DNA of 64,000 nt from Amborella trichopoda. Lineage: Eukaryota > Streptophyta > Magnoliopsida > Amborellales > Amborellaceae. A program made the position numbers and the translations under genes. Location of the stretch: contig NW_006496103.1 in the NCBI RefSeq assembly GCF_000471905.2, positions 1,570,074 through 1,634,073 of the forward strand. The letters are read 5' to 3'. How positions within the stretch are numbered: the first letter of the stretch is position 1; each line of letters starts with the position of its first letter. The notes beneath the pieces were generated by a model, which saw nothing but the letters and a program-made list of their open reading frames with translations, made no database searches and was not told the origin of the DNA. Of this stretch, positions 48,852 through 59,395 are shown one piece after another.

Positions 48852-49889
48852 TCACCAACCTGAAGGCCAAAATGCATGCACGCCATACCCAGTCTTCCAA
48901 TTATCCAAATAAATGACCTTCTTCACAGCCCAAAATGAAACCAGAATGGCAACAAACATGAACCCCTTCTGAACACTTTTATTCTTAACATACACCAGGA
49001 GATGTGTAACAAAGGCAAGCATCAGTCCCACAATGGTGTACAAAAACCCAACAGCAAATCCCTCAGCTCCAAGCTGCATTCCTGAACCATGATAAAAGAA
49101 CACAAGCTTCGACGGATCGTTTCTATCAGCTATAAACATAGGCATCTTTCTGATTATATTGTGCATAGCCCCTGAAACACTGAAAAAATACACGAATACT
49201 GCAAACCCTAACCAGACCTTGGGCTCATGTAGAGGGGTTTCTCCAGCCAAAACCTTCTTGATGGCGAAAGGAGCAGAGAGAAGAAAAACTAGACAGAGAA
49301 ACATGATCTGCTTCTTCGAGACCATGGGGGGTCGATCGATATGCCCCACTTCGAGCCTAGTTTTCGAATGAACAAAAGCAGCCATGCCATCGGACATTCG
49401 AGCAAACTCGCTCTGGTCCATGGCTTCCGAGGTTTTAGGGTTTTCATTGGGGCCAATGTATCGAACATGGGGTAAGGAATTGACCCCAAATAACCCAAAG
49501 GTAGACTGAGACTCCTTGAATTCTATAGTGCAAAAAAAGACCTTGGTTTCAGATGGCTTGCCTTTGTGATGGCGAGCAAAGGCAGCTGATACGAGTTTGA
49601 ACTCTTGTTTAAGATCAGGGAGGTGGAGCTCTGATCGATCATGGAGTTGCAGAGCGTCGAAGAAGAGGAAGATAGAGAAAGGGCGAGAAGAAGATGGGTT
49701 TAGGAAGCGGCGGAGAGAGTGGTCGTCGAGGTGGATGACACCTGAAGGGGATCGGTCTCGAAGAGAGACAAGGGCAGAGATGAGCTCAGTGTCGGTTTCT
49801 GAGAGAACAATGCACACAGAAAAGGAGAAGAGAGAGAGGAGGATAAATAGCAGAGAGATATGCCCGGAAATCTGGCCGGATTTAGCCAT
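48852..49889 (-). CDS. Oligosaccharyltransferase OST3/OST6-family subunit
   Basis: Subunit of the ER oligosaccharyltransferase complex, which moves the dolichol-linked glycan to asparagine during N-glycosylation. Complete single-exon frame of 345 residues, the family's usual plant length. Order of parts: signal peptide (about 1-30, ISLLFILLSLFSFSVC), a luminal thioredoxin-like domain (about 33-180, with FSIFLFFDAL and LPHVRYIGP) and four membrane segments (about 194-214, 224-243, 272-298, 308-327), ending WPSGW. The thioredoxin-site region reads FFCTIEF: only one cysteine (120) is present; the other two cysteines (26, 199) lie in membrane-type segments. So there is no CxxC redox pair like that of yeast Ost3/Ost6. 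The start at 49889 is chosen because a signal peptide follows at once. A family A MITE sits 250 bp upstream, and a broken copy of the gene's 5' end lies at 53094-53305. Identification is by family recall of the plant OST3A/OST3B proteins. Confidence 0.95.
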   Translation of the reverse strand: MAKSGQISGHISLLFILLSLFSFSVCIVLSETDTELISALVSLRDRSPSGVIHLDDHSLRRFLNPSSSRPFSIFLFFDALQLHDRSELHLPDLKQEFKLVSAAFARHHKGKPSETKVFFCTIEFKESQSTFGLFGVNSLPHVRYIGPNENPKTSEAMDQSEFARMSDGMAAFVHSKTRLEVGHIDRPPMVSKKQIMFLCLVFLLSAPFAIKKVLAGETPLHEPKVWLGFAVFVYFFSVSGAMHNIIRKMPMFIADRNDPSKLVFFYHGSGMQLGAEGFAVGFLYTIVGLMLAFVTHLLVYVKNKSVQKGFMFVAILVSFWAVKKVIYLDNWKTGYGVHAFWPSGW

Positions 49890-50040
49890 TTTCTGGTTTT
49901 TCCGGTGACAATCTGTAACGGAGACCCGAGTCGTCTTCTTTGAGTGAAGAAAATGGCGTGCTATTCGGCCTCTTAACCTCTCAAATGATGCTCATGAAAA
50001 ATGATCCACTGAGTTCATAAAATAACTAAAACTACCCCTT
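49890..50040 (-). promoter_or_regulatory. 5' leader/proximal promoter of the OST3/6 gene
   Basis: This ~150-bp stretch directly upstream of the start codon is also found, degraded, beside the pseudogene at 53166-53305. The best preserved shared word is GAAAATGGCGTGCTA. I see no clear TATA box. The region ends about 100 bp short of the MITE at 50141-50522. Confidence 0.55.
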
Positions 50041-50140
50041 GTCCTTTTCTATTTGGAAAAAATTTGATTAGATACCTCAATTTGTACTTTCTAGTTAAAC
50101 ACCTTTGATACCACCCCTACCAAAGGAAACTGGTTTCATA

Positions 50141-50522
50141 GGGGAAAAGTTTATGTAAAGCCTAGACTCTAAACAATCAAATTAGAGCCTACTTCAAAAT
50201 ATTCATTGTTTTGATTCCCGAATATCATCAAATTAATCATCTAGACATCAAGATGCATGAACATGAAAAAAAAGCATTTCAAGTTTTGAAAATAGTTCAT
50301 CTTGTAACGTATTTTTCGATCGTCGATTTTTAAGATTTTCAAGTTTTTATAGATATGATCAATCTATGCTATTTTTGAAGATTTAAATTTTATAACTAAA
50401 GTTGAAAATATAATTTGAGGCTATCACAAAACTTTCCGACATTAAAACCATATTTCTCGATACTATTTGAAGGTGGGCTCAAATTTGATTGTTTAGAGCC
50501 TCGGCTCTATACAAACCATACC
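50141..50522. mobile_element. MITE, family A, copy 6, in the OST3/6 promoter flank
   Basis: Long inverted ends: GGGGAAAAGTTTATGTAAAG...CTCTAAACAATCAAAT at the left, and GGTATGGTTTGTATAGAGCC...CTCTAAACAATCAAAT inward from the right (about 38 bp). The interior matches copies 1-5. No target duplication seen. Confidence 0.88.
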
Positions 50523-50564
50523 TTAAAAAATGCCTCATCTAATAACTCATTGTAAATTGCCATT

Positions 50565-50890
50565 CAAGTGTTGGAAAACTATCATTTTGGCTTCAACATT
50601 GTAGTTGTGAAAATAAATTAGGAATTCAAGCTGTAAAAATAGAAGTTGTAAAAATAGAAGATATAAAAATGGTAGATATTACAAAAAATTATCTAAACCG
50701 TCCATTTCGCCCTAAAAATAAGTGTTCACAATTCTGCAAGATCTGTACCATTTTTTGAGTTTTAAAATTTATTGTCAGTATTGAAAATTGATTTTAGAGC
50801 CATCATTTCCGATGTCGAAAGTGCTTTCCAAACAAGGATTTGAGATGAGGCTTTATTTTGTTTTTATAAAGATTACCTCATAGAAACTTC
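50565..50890. repeat. Distant relative of MITE family A
   Basis: It shares the layout (a hint of CATTTCGAC, TTATCTAAACCGTCCATTT, ...GAGCCATCA) and the ending ...CATAGAAACTTCACCCT, but is too divergent to set ends. Confidence 0.35.
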
Positions 50891-51189
50891 ACCCTTAACT
50901 ACAATCCCCTTTTCTTTTTAACCACCCTCAAAGTAAAAAAGTTGAGTTTTTTAAAAACAAAATACCTTGTTCATTGGGTCATGTTTCCTACTCTCTCTCT
51001 AAATCGGCCTGACACAAAATGTGTCGGACTGACACAACTTGTACCGAGTTAGTTCGACACATTTTTTGTGCCTCCAATCATTTGTTTGGGATCAGCACAA
51101 CTTATACAAAGCTAGCTTTGTGTTAGACAGGCACATGTTCAGTGTCATGAAAAATGAGTTAAAACGTTAGGGGTACACAAAACATATAT

Positions 51190-52060
51190 GCAAACAAAAT
51201 TTTTCCAGGAGAATTTCGTTTAATACATGAAATTTACATCAAAGATACCTTGGAGTAACCCCTCAAAAGCTACAGCTTTTAATAAATAAAGAAAAAAGAT
51301 TCAAGATCCTAGATTACTCCCACTCACTTTACAGGTACAGACTCAAGAAACTCAAAAGTTACATCAAACTTGATACATTGCTTCATAGCATACAAACTTC
51401 TTCTTTACATCAATATTACAACTCAAGAAAAGGATCAAAAGACGAGCCAAGCTTGCTGTTTTGGATGCATTTACGGTAAGGTCTGGGTCACTCAATGGTT
51501 GTAGGAGAGTCACCAAGGTGAAGGTGAAAGGAGCCTTCAATGCTTGTGGGTACTATTTACTCTTCTTTAATAGGGTATTCATTCATGGATTATATGAGGA
51601 AGAAAAGACACCATGGGAGGGAGGGGCATGCAACCTTCTTTGGGTCACTACTAACTTTCAAGTTTGTGTTGAAGGGATGAAATGAGATAAGGTTGAGGCC
51701 TTTATATACATGGTTCATGTATGGACTTAATCCTAGATTTAATCAAAATCATTAATTGAGTTATCTAAGGGTTGAGAGAGGCTTGATCCTAGCATTCCTC
51801 ATCCCCATCTTCATTCATAACTATCATAAAATGGGTGAGATTTAAACACTTTTGTCACAAAATTTCTAAAAAGCGCTTCAAATTTTTTTATTCTCATTTT
51901 GTCCTTGAAAGCCCTAATTTATTTGGATGCCTTTAATCATCATTCATTTGATCAAAACTTTATTTGTCCCTTGATTTCAAAATTAAAATGCATGGAGTAT
52001 CCCACCGTTTTCTCTCTATAAAAGCATTTCAAGAAGTTACACACTCTCTCTTATTGAGTT
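51190..52060 (-). repeat. LTR-like block, tentative
   Basis: On the minus strand a TATA-like GTATATAAAGG (near 51702) is followed by a leader-like stretch, as in plant LTR promoters. No partner LTR, internal coding region or target duplication was found. A short open frame (51461-51685) lies inside but has no recognisable features. Confidence 0.25.
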
Positions 52061-52072
52061 TTCACATCACAT

Positions 52073-52205
52073 GGCACACATTGTCCATTTGTGTGCATCC
52101 GATGTAGGCTTGGATGTGGTGTGGTGGCACACATTGTCCATTTGTGTGCATCCTATGTAGGCTTGGATGTGGTGTGGTGGCACACATTGTCCATTTGTGT
52201 ACCAC
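52073..52205. repeat. 53-bp tandem repeat, ~2.5 copies
   Basis: GGCACACATTGTCCATTTGT begins at 52073, 52126 and 52179. Units are almost identical, so expansion is recent. The open frames crossing it on both strands are repeat by-products. Confidence 0.97.
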
Positions 52206-53093
52206 GCCCCACATGTGTAAACGTCTTTATGTGGAATTTTGTGTAAATATATTACTGAAGCCATTTTTACTTATAATAAAAATTTTAAAATTTTTTTCAA
52301 ATTTTTTTTAAATTATTTACTATCAAATTCACTTAATTTGATATTCATTAAAAATTCAATTAGGGAAATTAGGATCCTTCTAGAGGTAGGTTATATTGGA
52401 ATTATACCATTTCAAAGCTTTAAAATTCTAATATTGTAATAGCTCTTGACTTCAGTGGGAGTAAAAGAGTGACATGACTTTAAGATATTGTTGCACCGAG
52501 ATAAAAAATCATGGAATATCAGAGAGTCATGAGGAGGATTTATATAGATGAAAAGTATTGAGAGGACTGAGAGTTGCCTCTAGTCAGTGTTGGTTATTGA
52601 TATTGAGCTTTATAACTATGTGATGGGCCAGGGTATTGTATTTTATATGATTGATACTTTGAGCTCGATGGCCAAATTTAGCCTTTTATGGGAAGGTTAA
52701 GGCTAACAAAAGGCATTGCCGTAAATCTCTGACTCATAGAACTTTCTCATAGCATAGGCATAAACAGTTGCAAAGTATATGGGAAACTGCTCTTCCAAGG
52801 ATCCACTCAGAAGAGGTAAGCACATGTGCTCAGAGAGGAACCGTCACACCATGTGTGTTCATGTTCTCTAGGTTGTGCACTTGAAATCCATTAGTATTTG
52901 GGGATTCAGAGTTTCTTATTGGTTTAACTTTGATAAGCACATCGTAAGCCCCTAATTAGACACTTTGTCATGAGTTTGTTGGGACATACTGAGAAGGTGG
53001 TTTTGGATTATGAGTCTAGCCAAGTAGGGTGCTTTGATGCCTAATTCAGATCTATACAATCCTAAATCCCCTAAAAAATATTTTAAAATAGTG
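52206..53093. other. Intergenic sequence, nothing recognised
   Basis: AT-rich at first, then mixed sequence without gene or repeat signatures. It abuts the left breakpoint of the OST3/6 5'-end duplicate. Confidence 0.45.
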
Positions 53094-53165
53094 TCAAAAG
53101 GAAAAAAGAGATAGGAGGATTAAGCAGAGAGTGAAATTGCCAGAAATTTGATCAGGTTTCTCCAT
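53094..53165 (-). pseudogene. 5'-end fragment of an OST3/6 paralog (first 23 codons)
   Basis: The minus strand from the ATG at 53165 reads MEKPDQISGNFTLCLILLSL then FSF and a stop; the functional gene reads MAKSGQISGHISLLFILLSL then FSF. About 15 of 23 residues match, and the match runs on upstream for another ~140 bp. The similarity ends abruptly at 53094, where the functional gene continues. Nothing of the remaining 322 codons is seen nearby. It is a partial duplication of the host gene, in the same orientation, 3.3 kb away, now non-functional as an OST subunit. Confidence 0.85.
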
Positions 53166-53305
53166 TTTCTGGTTTTCCTAGCTATGATAAAGAATTCAAG
53201 TCGGAGAGGTCTTCTTGAGTGTGGAAAATGGCGTGCTACTCCACCCTTTAAATGAGAGCCCGTGAAAATGACATGCTGAGTTCAAAAAATAACTAAAATT
53301 ACCCT
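53166..53305 (-). promoter_or_regulatory. Degenerate duplicate of the OST3/6 proximal promoter
   Basis: It aligns to 49890-50040 with scattered differences and small indels. Shared words include CATTTTCTGGTTTT, GTCTTCTT, GAAAATGGCGTGCTA and AATAACTAAAA. It ends where family C MITE copy 2 begins. Whether it still drives transcription cannot be told from sequence. Confidence 0.75.
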
Positions 53306-53316
53306 CATTTTTTTTT

Positions 53317-53816
53317 GGGCAAGCTTTCTATGTTTACCTTATTACATATAACTTCTATGCTTCCCCTATCTAACGTTCCATTCTGAATGGACAGCTGAGA
53401 TAACCCCACATATATTTACACTATTTTATTTTTAAATTTTTTTTTTTTTTACAACCGATTTTGACACCAAATTTTGGAAGTCCATTCTTCTCTTAAAGTC
53501 TCACCTGAAAAATATAAAATATATTTTTAATAAAAATAAAATGACCAAAATACTCTAGAAAGCTTCAAGGGGTATTTTGGTCATTACATTGTATCAAAAA
53601 GTTATTTTTTAATTTTTTTTAGGTCGCCATTGATATGATTGCACGTACCAGAATTCATATTCATATAATTTGTAGAATTTTTTTTTTTTAAAAAAAATAT
53701 TCTAAGGCATCAAATCTAGATCAAGTAGTCAGTGACTCACTTGATCTAAATTGGATGGCTGGTTGGGGGGAAGCATATATCTTCTATGCAGTAGAGGAAG
53801 TATAGAAACCTTTCCC
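53317..53816. mobile_element. MITE, family C, copy 2
   Basis: GGGCAAGCTTTCTATGTTTA at the left, GGGAAAGGTTTCTATACTTC inward from the right. Full-length match to 43971-44480, including the internal inverted repeat (AATGACCAAAATACTC / GGGTATTTTGGTCATT). Confidence 0.8.
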
Positions 53817-56640
53817 ATCTTGTTTTATTTGGCTTACGTCGTACCGGAATAGCATGTTGGGTTGGCGGAAGACGCCATCAGCTTAAGAAGCCACGGATTT
53901 ATAGAAAGTGTGGGTCCTTGAAAAAGTGTTTTTTGACATTATTTTGAAAGCCACATTTTTTTTGGGATAATTCAGTGATACGAGTCGAACTTGAGATATA
54001 GCACTGCTAAATGTCAGCTACTAACTATCAAGCCCAAGCCTAATTCCTAAAACATTATTTCCTTAACGGAAGCAAGCGTAGTCTTGGGCCTCTCTCACTC
54101 AAAGAAGCATTTTTTTTTTTTCCTTTTTTCTTTTTATGGTGAGTCAGTAAAAGCCGCAATTTTTGTTTAACAATTAGAGGAAGTGCTACTATACTGGAAG
54201 CCAAACTCACACGACGGGATAAAAAATAGAATGTATACTACTACTATCACATTGGGAAACATTGATTGTGTTCCTTAGCAACTTGGCACCTGAAAGAAAA
54301 GTGATTGTAGTTTGTTGAATGAGGAAACATAGAGAAAATCCTTAGGTTCCTTTCAAATGCAAGTTTTATTTGTAGGAAATAAAAGGAGAAGCAAAATCAT
54401 GATTCAAACCGCAAGTTTTATTTGTAGGAGAAAAGGAGAAACAAAATACGGTTCATTATAGTAGTGACAAGAGAAAAATCCAAATCAACACGAAGGATCA
54501 ATTGTTATGAGTGTTGCAAGGTGGGGCATATAAAGAAAATTTATTAAATATAAAGAACAAACAAAAATAAGAAAAAAATCATTATTTAAATAAGAAAAGA
54601 GTCATGATGAGTATAATGATACTACTAGAATTGGAACAAATAGTAAAGAAAATTATCATATTGTTGCAACAATGACATCAATTTGATTATTAACATTGGA
54701 CCCTCTTTTCATTCAACACCTTGTGGACGAGCAATGAAAAAGAATGAAGCATTAATAAATATTGAAGAGGGACGCGGTTAGCATGCGGCCAAGCCCGCAC
54801 ATGTAGAAATGTGGGCTTGGTAATAATTATATTTTTGAAATATAATTTAATCTTAATTTTTAGAGAATATATAATATTTAACATGAGATCATGAATATGA
54901 AAAAATAAATAAATTTTGAAAACTAGAAATAATAATTATGTTAAAAAAATATTTAGACCGTTAGTTACAATTGTTTTTAGATAGACCACCTATTTGCATC
55001 CATCTTTGAGATGGATGCTTTATACCTCTGAACCACATATCGTACAAATACGGTCCAGTCCGCATGAAATCATTGTTCATTGAAGAGGGAGATTTGTTGT
55101 TAACAACCAATATTGGCACTTCACTTGTGCCAAAGGATGTAATGTGTGTCCCTAAGCTTTACACAAAACTAATGTCTGAAAGGGGTTCTAGATGATTGAA
55201 AGTCATAAGTCATACTTTGGTAAAAAGTAATAGAAGTTGACAAAGGGCTTTATTGTGGTAGCCAAAGGTAAGAGTGTTGTGTTATTAGTTTTTCCTATTT
55301 CCTTGGTAGTGAAATTTTCAATAATTATTTTGGATGTACTCTTAATTCCAAATAAACCCATGGGGTTGGGGTCTGGATTGAGTTTATGGGGATAAGAAGA
55401 CTACTAATATCAATTGAACCTTAAGGGTTTATGTCTAGTTTAGAGTTATGAGGAGATATATTTAAAATAAATACCATAAAATGCAAAGGGGCTTGAAGGC
55501 ATGAGATGGTATCACTTTCTTCAAAGTATTAAATGCCTCTAACTTGGTGAAACTTTCAAGATGCGATCTATCCGTATGAGTACACTCTCGGGATACAACA
55601 TATCAGTATTACACTTTTTGAGTTATTAAGTTACACACTCAATACCTCATCTAAAACCACAATATCATATATTGATTTTGTCTTCCAGTTGATAACAATA
55701 AATGAAACATCAATTGGAGACAAATATTGTGGAGCACAAGTATGAATGTATAAATAATAATCGTGAAAAAAAGTGATGATCTTCTTTTACTCCATCAAAA
55801 TGATAAATTGAAAAAAAGTCCCTGTAAACGATACTGGGTGCTATTGAAGATTGGGAGCTAGATCAAATTCAACTTTGATGATGAAACGACATGATCATGA
55901 GCGCATCAACCAGATGCCAAGCATTTAATTCATGGCCGTATGAAATTAGAAATATAGGGCTACATGTAAAACTTGAGTTTTCGAAGAGAGATGATATAGA
56001 CTTCATTAAGAGAGAGAAAGTGATTAACACACATCCTGTCCCCCCTAAAGAGAGAAGCAATGGGATTAAAGAGATGCATGAAAACTGGCATCACAACACA
56101 TGTTTAATAAATAAGTCTAAGGTATCATACATTGCCTTTCATCGAATGAGTGGCTTTTAAATAAGATGCCCAGTATCATTGCCCCACATGTCAACCATGA
56201 AAGTGAGGAAACCCAAAAAGGTAAACCTTTTTGTGTACCCAGGGGTGTAGATTTTACGTGGACATCCTCATAATTAAATGACCATGAGATTAATACATAG
56301 TATCATGGCTATAATATAACAAACCTCCACCTATTCCAAAATAACTAGTCTCTCTCTCTCTCTCTACAAATCAATAAAGACAATTTATGAGTTAGTGTAC
56401 ATTACAGACTTGAATCTCCTCATAGTATTATGTAGAATACTTACCGGGTCAATGAGTGGATAGACTTTGAACTTTGTTTTTATTTGATAAGTCTCTCATA
56501 TACAATACATTCTCTTCCAAAACGTTTTGATTTTCTTAAAGGCTTGCACATTAAAAGCAATACAGCGTGCCAAAGTTTTATGAGCACTCTAGAGAAATGT
56601 CAAATTCTCATAGAAAGCCTCCACTTCCACACTCATAGAT
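53817..56640. other. Intergenic sequence, nothing firmly recognised
   Basis: Unique-looking AT-rich sequence. A short duplicated phrase, GCAAGTTTTATTTGTAGGA, occurs at ~54359 and ~54411. An open frame at 55891-56160 has no family features. The right part may belong to the copia remnant that follows (its 3' side). Confidence 0.4.
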
Positions 56641-57950
56641 ATAAAAGCATGAATAATGCCTTGCAGTGTAGCACCCAGCTCAGGCTTTACATCATTCTTA
56701 GCAAATGGACTTATTATGAGCAAGTTCAACTTCAGTAAAGTATACCGCATAACCTTGGATGGGGAAAAGCTTGCAATTTACCATTATATATGTTGTACTA
56801 CATCAGATATCAAAGTGACTTGTTTTTTTTTTTCTTTGAATCTTGGACTTGGGATCTCTTTGTTCTTGAGAATGGTTCCTATCACCCTGTGCATATTATA
56901 TATGAGCCTCAATCCCATCCCTCTAGCTATCTTCTAAACTTGGTCTACAAGGATTTTGTTAATGGATTTGCCAACTTCTAGTTAGAATGTACATGGAGTA
57001 TTGACTTTATCTTTAAGAAAATGTCTTAATTGATTGTGCTTCAAGCAAATATATCTGGATTTTTTAGAACAAATCTTAGTTTTCGCTTCGTATATTATAG
57101 CATTATGGTCACACTTTATTGAGCCTGCAAGCATGGGCCTCTTCAACAAGAGGCACACCTACAATAAGTTCTTTAATCACTCAGCCCCTTTACTAACAGC
57201 TTTTAAGGCAATTAACTTTGATGTCATCATGGATTATGGATACAAGCATGCTTTTTGGAATCCCAAGCAATGATGCCCCTACTATAGGTAAAGATCCATT
57301 TATATCTGTAATCCCACTTACATCATCGTATTTGTCAATATAGCGGCCTCACCCACATTGTGTAGGGCATTTTTTATGTTTTCTTTGAGCTATCTTAGGA
57401 CCCACCACATTCCAATGCTCTTGACCTAGGTTATTGATGTATCTACTCATTACCCATAGCGAAGGCTAGATTAGGTACAATACATGACATTACAGAAATT
57501 ACACATAAAATGACTCAGGCATAGTTCAGTTGGGAAACAAGACCATTACGATTATTATAAGTTTATGATGAGAATCATTGTGGGTCGAAACTAGCTTTCA
57601 CCCAAAGTGATCAAATATTGTGAGCACAACCTCTATCATGACCCTGGGTTAAAATATACCAAGTCAGTTTCCCCACTATTTCAATTCTTAGTATCCCATC
57701 CATTTGCTTCATGTCTTTCATATTGAGTTCAAAAGACAACAATTTAGAAGTGTCCTTAATGCATGGAATTTCGTTGCCTAGTAAGAGCATATTGTTTACG
57801 TACAAGAAAATCATAACAACCACACCATCACAAACTTTGACATATGTATTAGCATTATTTATTTGAAATGCCGTTGATAAAATAATTCTATTGAATTTCT
57901 CATGCTATTATTTAGGTGTTTGTTTTATTATATTAAATTGTCTTTGGATA
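56640..57950 (-). mobile_element. Copia retrotransposon remnant (end of reverse transcriptase to RNase H tail)
   Basis: Fossil on the minus strand. Recognisable are the reverse transcriptase YVDD-type box region (~57.8 kb), the following connection region (~57.4 kb) and the RNase H/tail region (~57.05-56.95 kb), in the normal copia order. The 5' half and identifiable LTRs are missing. Multiple breaks; clearly old. Confidence 0.75.
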
Positions 57951-58049
57951 TTAAGCGACAAGTGGCCCATCTGTATGATAATGACTTGCTAGGTTGATAG
58001 GATTTCGTGTTCATAAAACATGCTATCATTGGTGGTTGTCTTCACACAT

Positions 58050-58370
58050 CTCAATATCAGCATTATTGCATATATATATACGTGGTTTCCTTGTCTCTTG
58101 ATGAAACTAACTCATGATCTCAACTGGATATGCTAAATTTGGTTGAGTTATGGTTAGGTAAATAAGGCTACCTACTATCTCTCTGTATGGTCTGGCATCT
58201 TCATTGAGATCCTCATCATTTTTTGATAGCTTGCAGTTCATATCAAGTAATATTGTAATCAGCTTTGAATCCATCAACGCAAACTTTGCTAATAGATCTA
58301 ATGCAAACTTCTTTTACATTATCATTATGCTTTATCCTTGAAAGTTGGATAGGGTGAACTAGCATGGTAC
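58050..58370 (-). mobile_element. Second copia fragment
   Basis: Fossil on the minus strand showing the connection region after the copia reverse transcriptase (around the VGSLIYLTIT motif). The same region occurs again in the remnant at 56640-57950, and this one lies on its 5' side, so it is a piece of a different copia element. Short and broken. Confidence 0.7.
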
Positions 58371-58439
58371 ATATGGTTTTTAATTTTTCTCTTTTCTACT
58401 AGCTAAAATATTTACAGTTGTCTCAATATACAATAAAAT

Positions 58440-59040
58440 AAACTCAAAATAAACAAATATGAATAACAAAAAAAGGTTCTCACTTGCTGCAACTAAATAA
58501 AACTCTTTTATTCAATAACCAAAAGTTACATAAGACTAAGCATGGATTAAAAAACATAAAATGTATAATACAAAATAAACTGATAGAAGATTGCCTCAAC
58601 TGGACGTGATACACCCCACTCCGAGTCTCCTCAGACGGCGAACGATATCATGGTCTATCTCATATTTTCATAGTATGGGAAGCCTAGCTAGGAACCCTTT
58701 AACTTCAAAGAGCAATTGTGGAACATAAACTAGGCCTTAATGCCTATTGTATGGGGCGTGCACCTCTCTTTGCATTATGGTTGGGCGTGCCCACTTTCTT
58801 TCTTTCTTTCACAAATATTTTCTAAGTTTTGGGAGGCTTGGACATATGAGAGAGATCATAGAGCGAGAGGGGCGTGTGGCTCTAAGAGAGAGAGAGAAAA
58901 AAAGAGAGATGTGATCTTAGGTGTATACAGAATGGTTCCCCATATTGAGAGTACTTATATACTCTTACTTAGGGTTAGGATTTCTAGGATTATCTATCTT
59001 TATGGAGAATAGATCCATACCATTAATCATATGAGACTTG
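58440..59040 (-). repeat. LTR-like block, tentative
   Basis: On the minus strand a TATA-like AGTATATAAG (near 58960) precedes a CT-rich stretch and a GC-richer leader. It lies on the 5' side of the two copia fragments and could be an LTR of one of them. Ends were not found. Confidence 0.3.
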
Positions 59041-59152
59041 TGGGGTATAGATCATAGTTTTACAATCCTTAGATCAATCATCATGATAAAAAGGAATGTG
59101 CTAAAACCTTAACCTTCAGCTTTATTAACTTAATCCAATCAAATATACAATA

Positions 59153-59386
59153 GGGATTGTTTAGAAAGAGACTATTTGCCTTTTGTACAAGGAGATCACA
59201 ATCATTCTTGTCCCCTAGGTTTCAAAATGGGTGATTGTAAGAGTGTCATTGATTAGATACAAAGTTAAAAAAAAAAATTCTCGGACTTCGTGAATCACCC
59301 CAAGCCATCCAATTTAATATCTAATGAGTGAGAATAGTTATGACCTTTTAGTACAAAAGGTAAATTGTCTCTTTATAGAGAATCCC
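59153..59386. mobile_element. MULE-type MITE, family B, copy 3, perfect 9-bp target duplication
   Basis: Left arm GGGATTGTTTAGAAAGAGAC...; inward from the right GGGATTCTCTATAAAGAGAC.... The arms are ~55 bp long. The flanks are identical: TATACAATA at 59144-59152 and 59387-59395. The 9-bp target size and long arms are the Mutator-like signature. Length 234 bp. Confidence 0.93.
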
Positions 59387-59395
59387 TATACAATA

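Noticed and set aside
49597-49908. 103-codon plus-strand frame
   Set aside because: Antisense shadow of the OST3/6 coding region.
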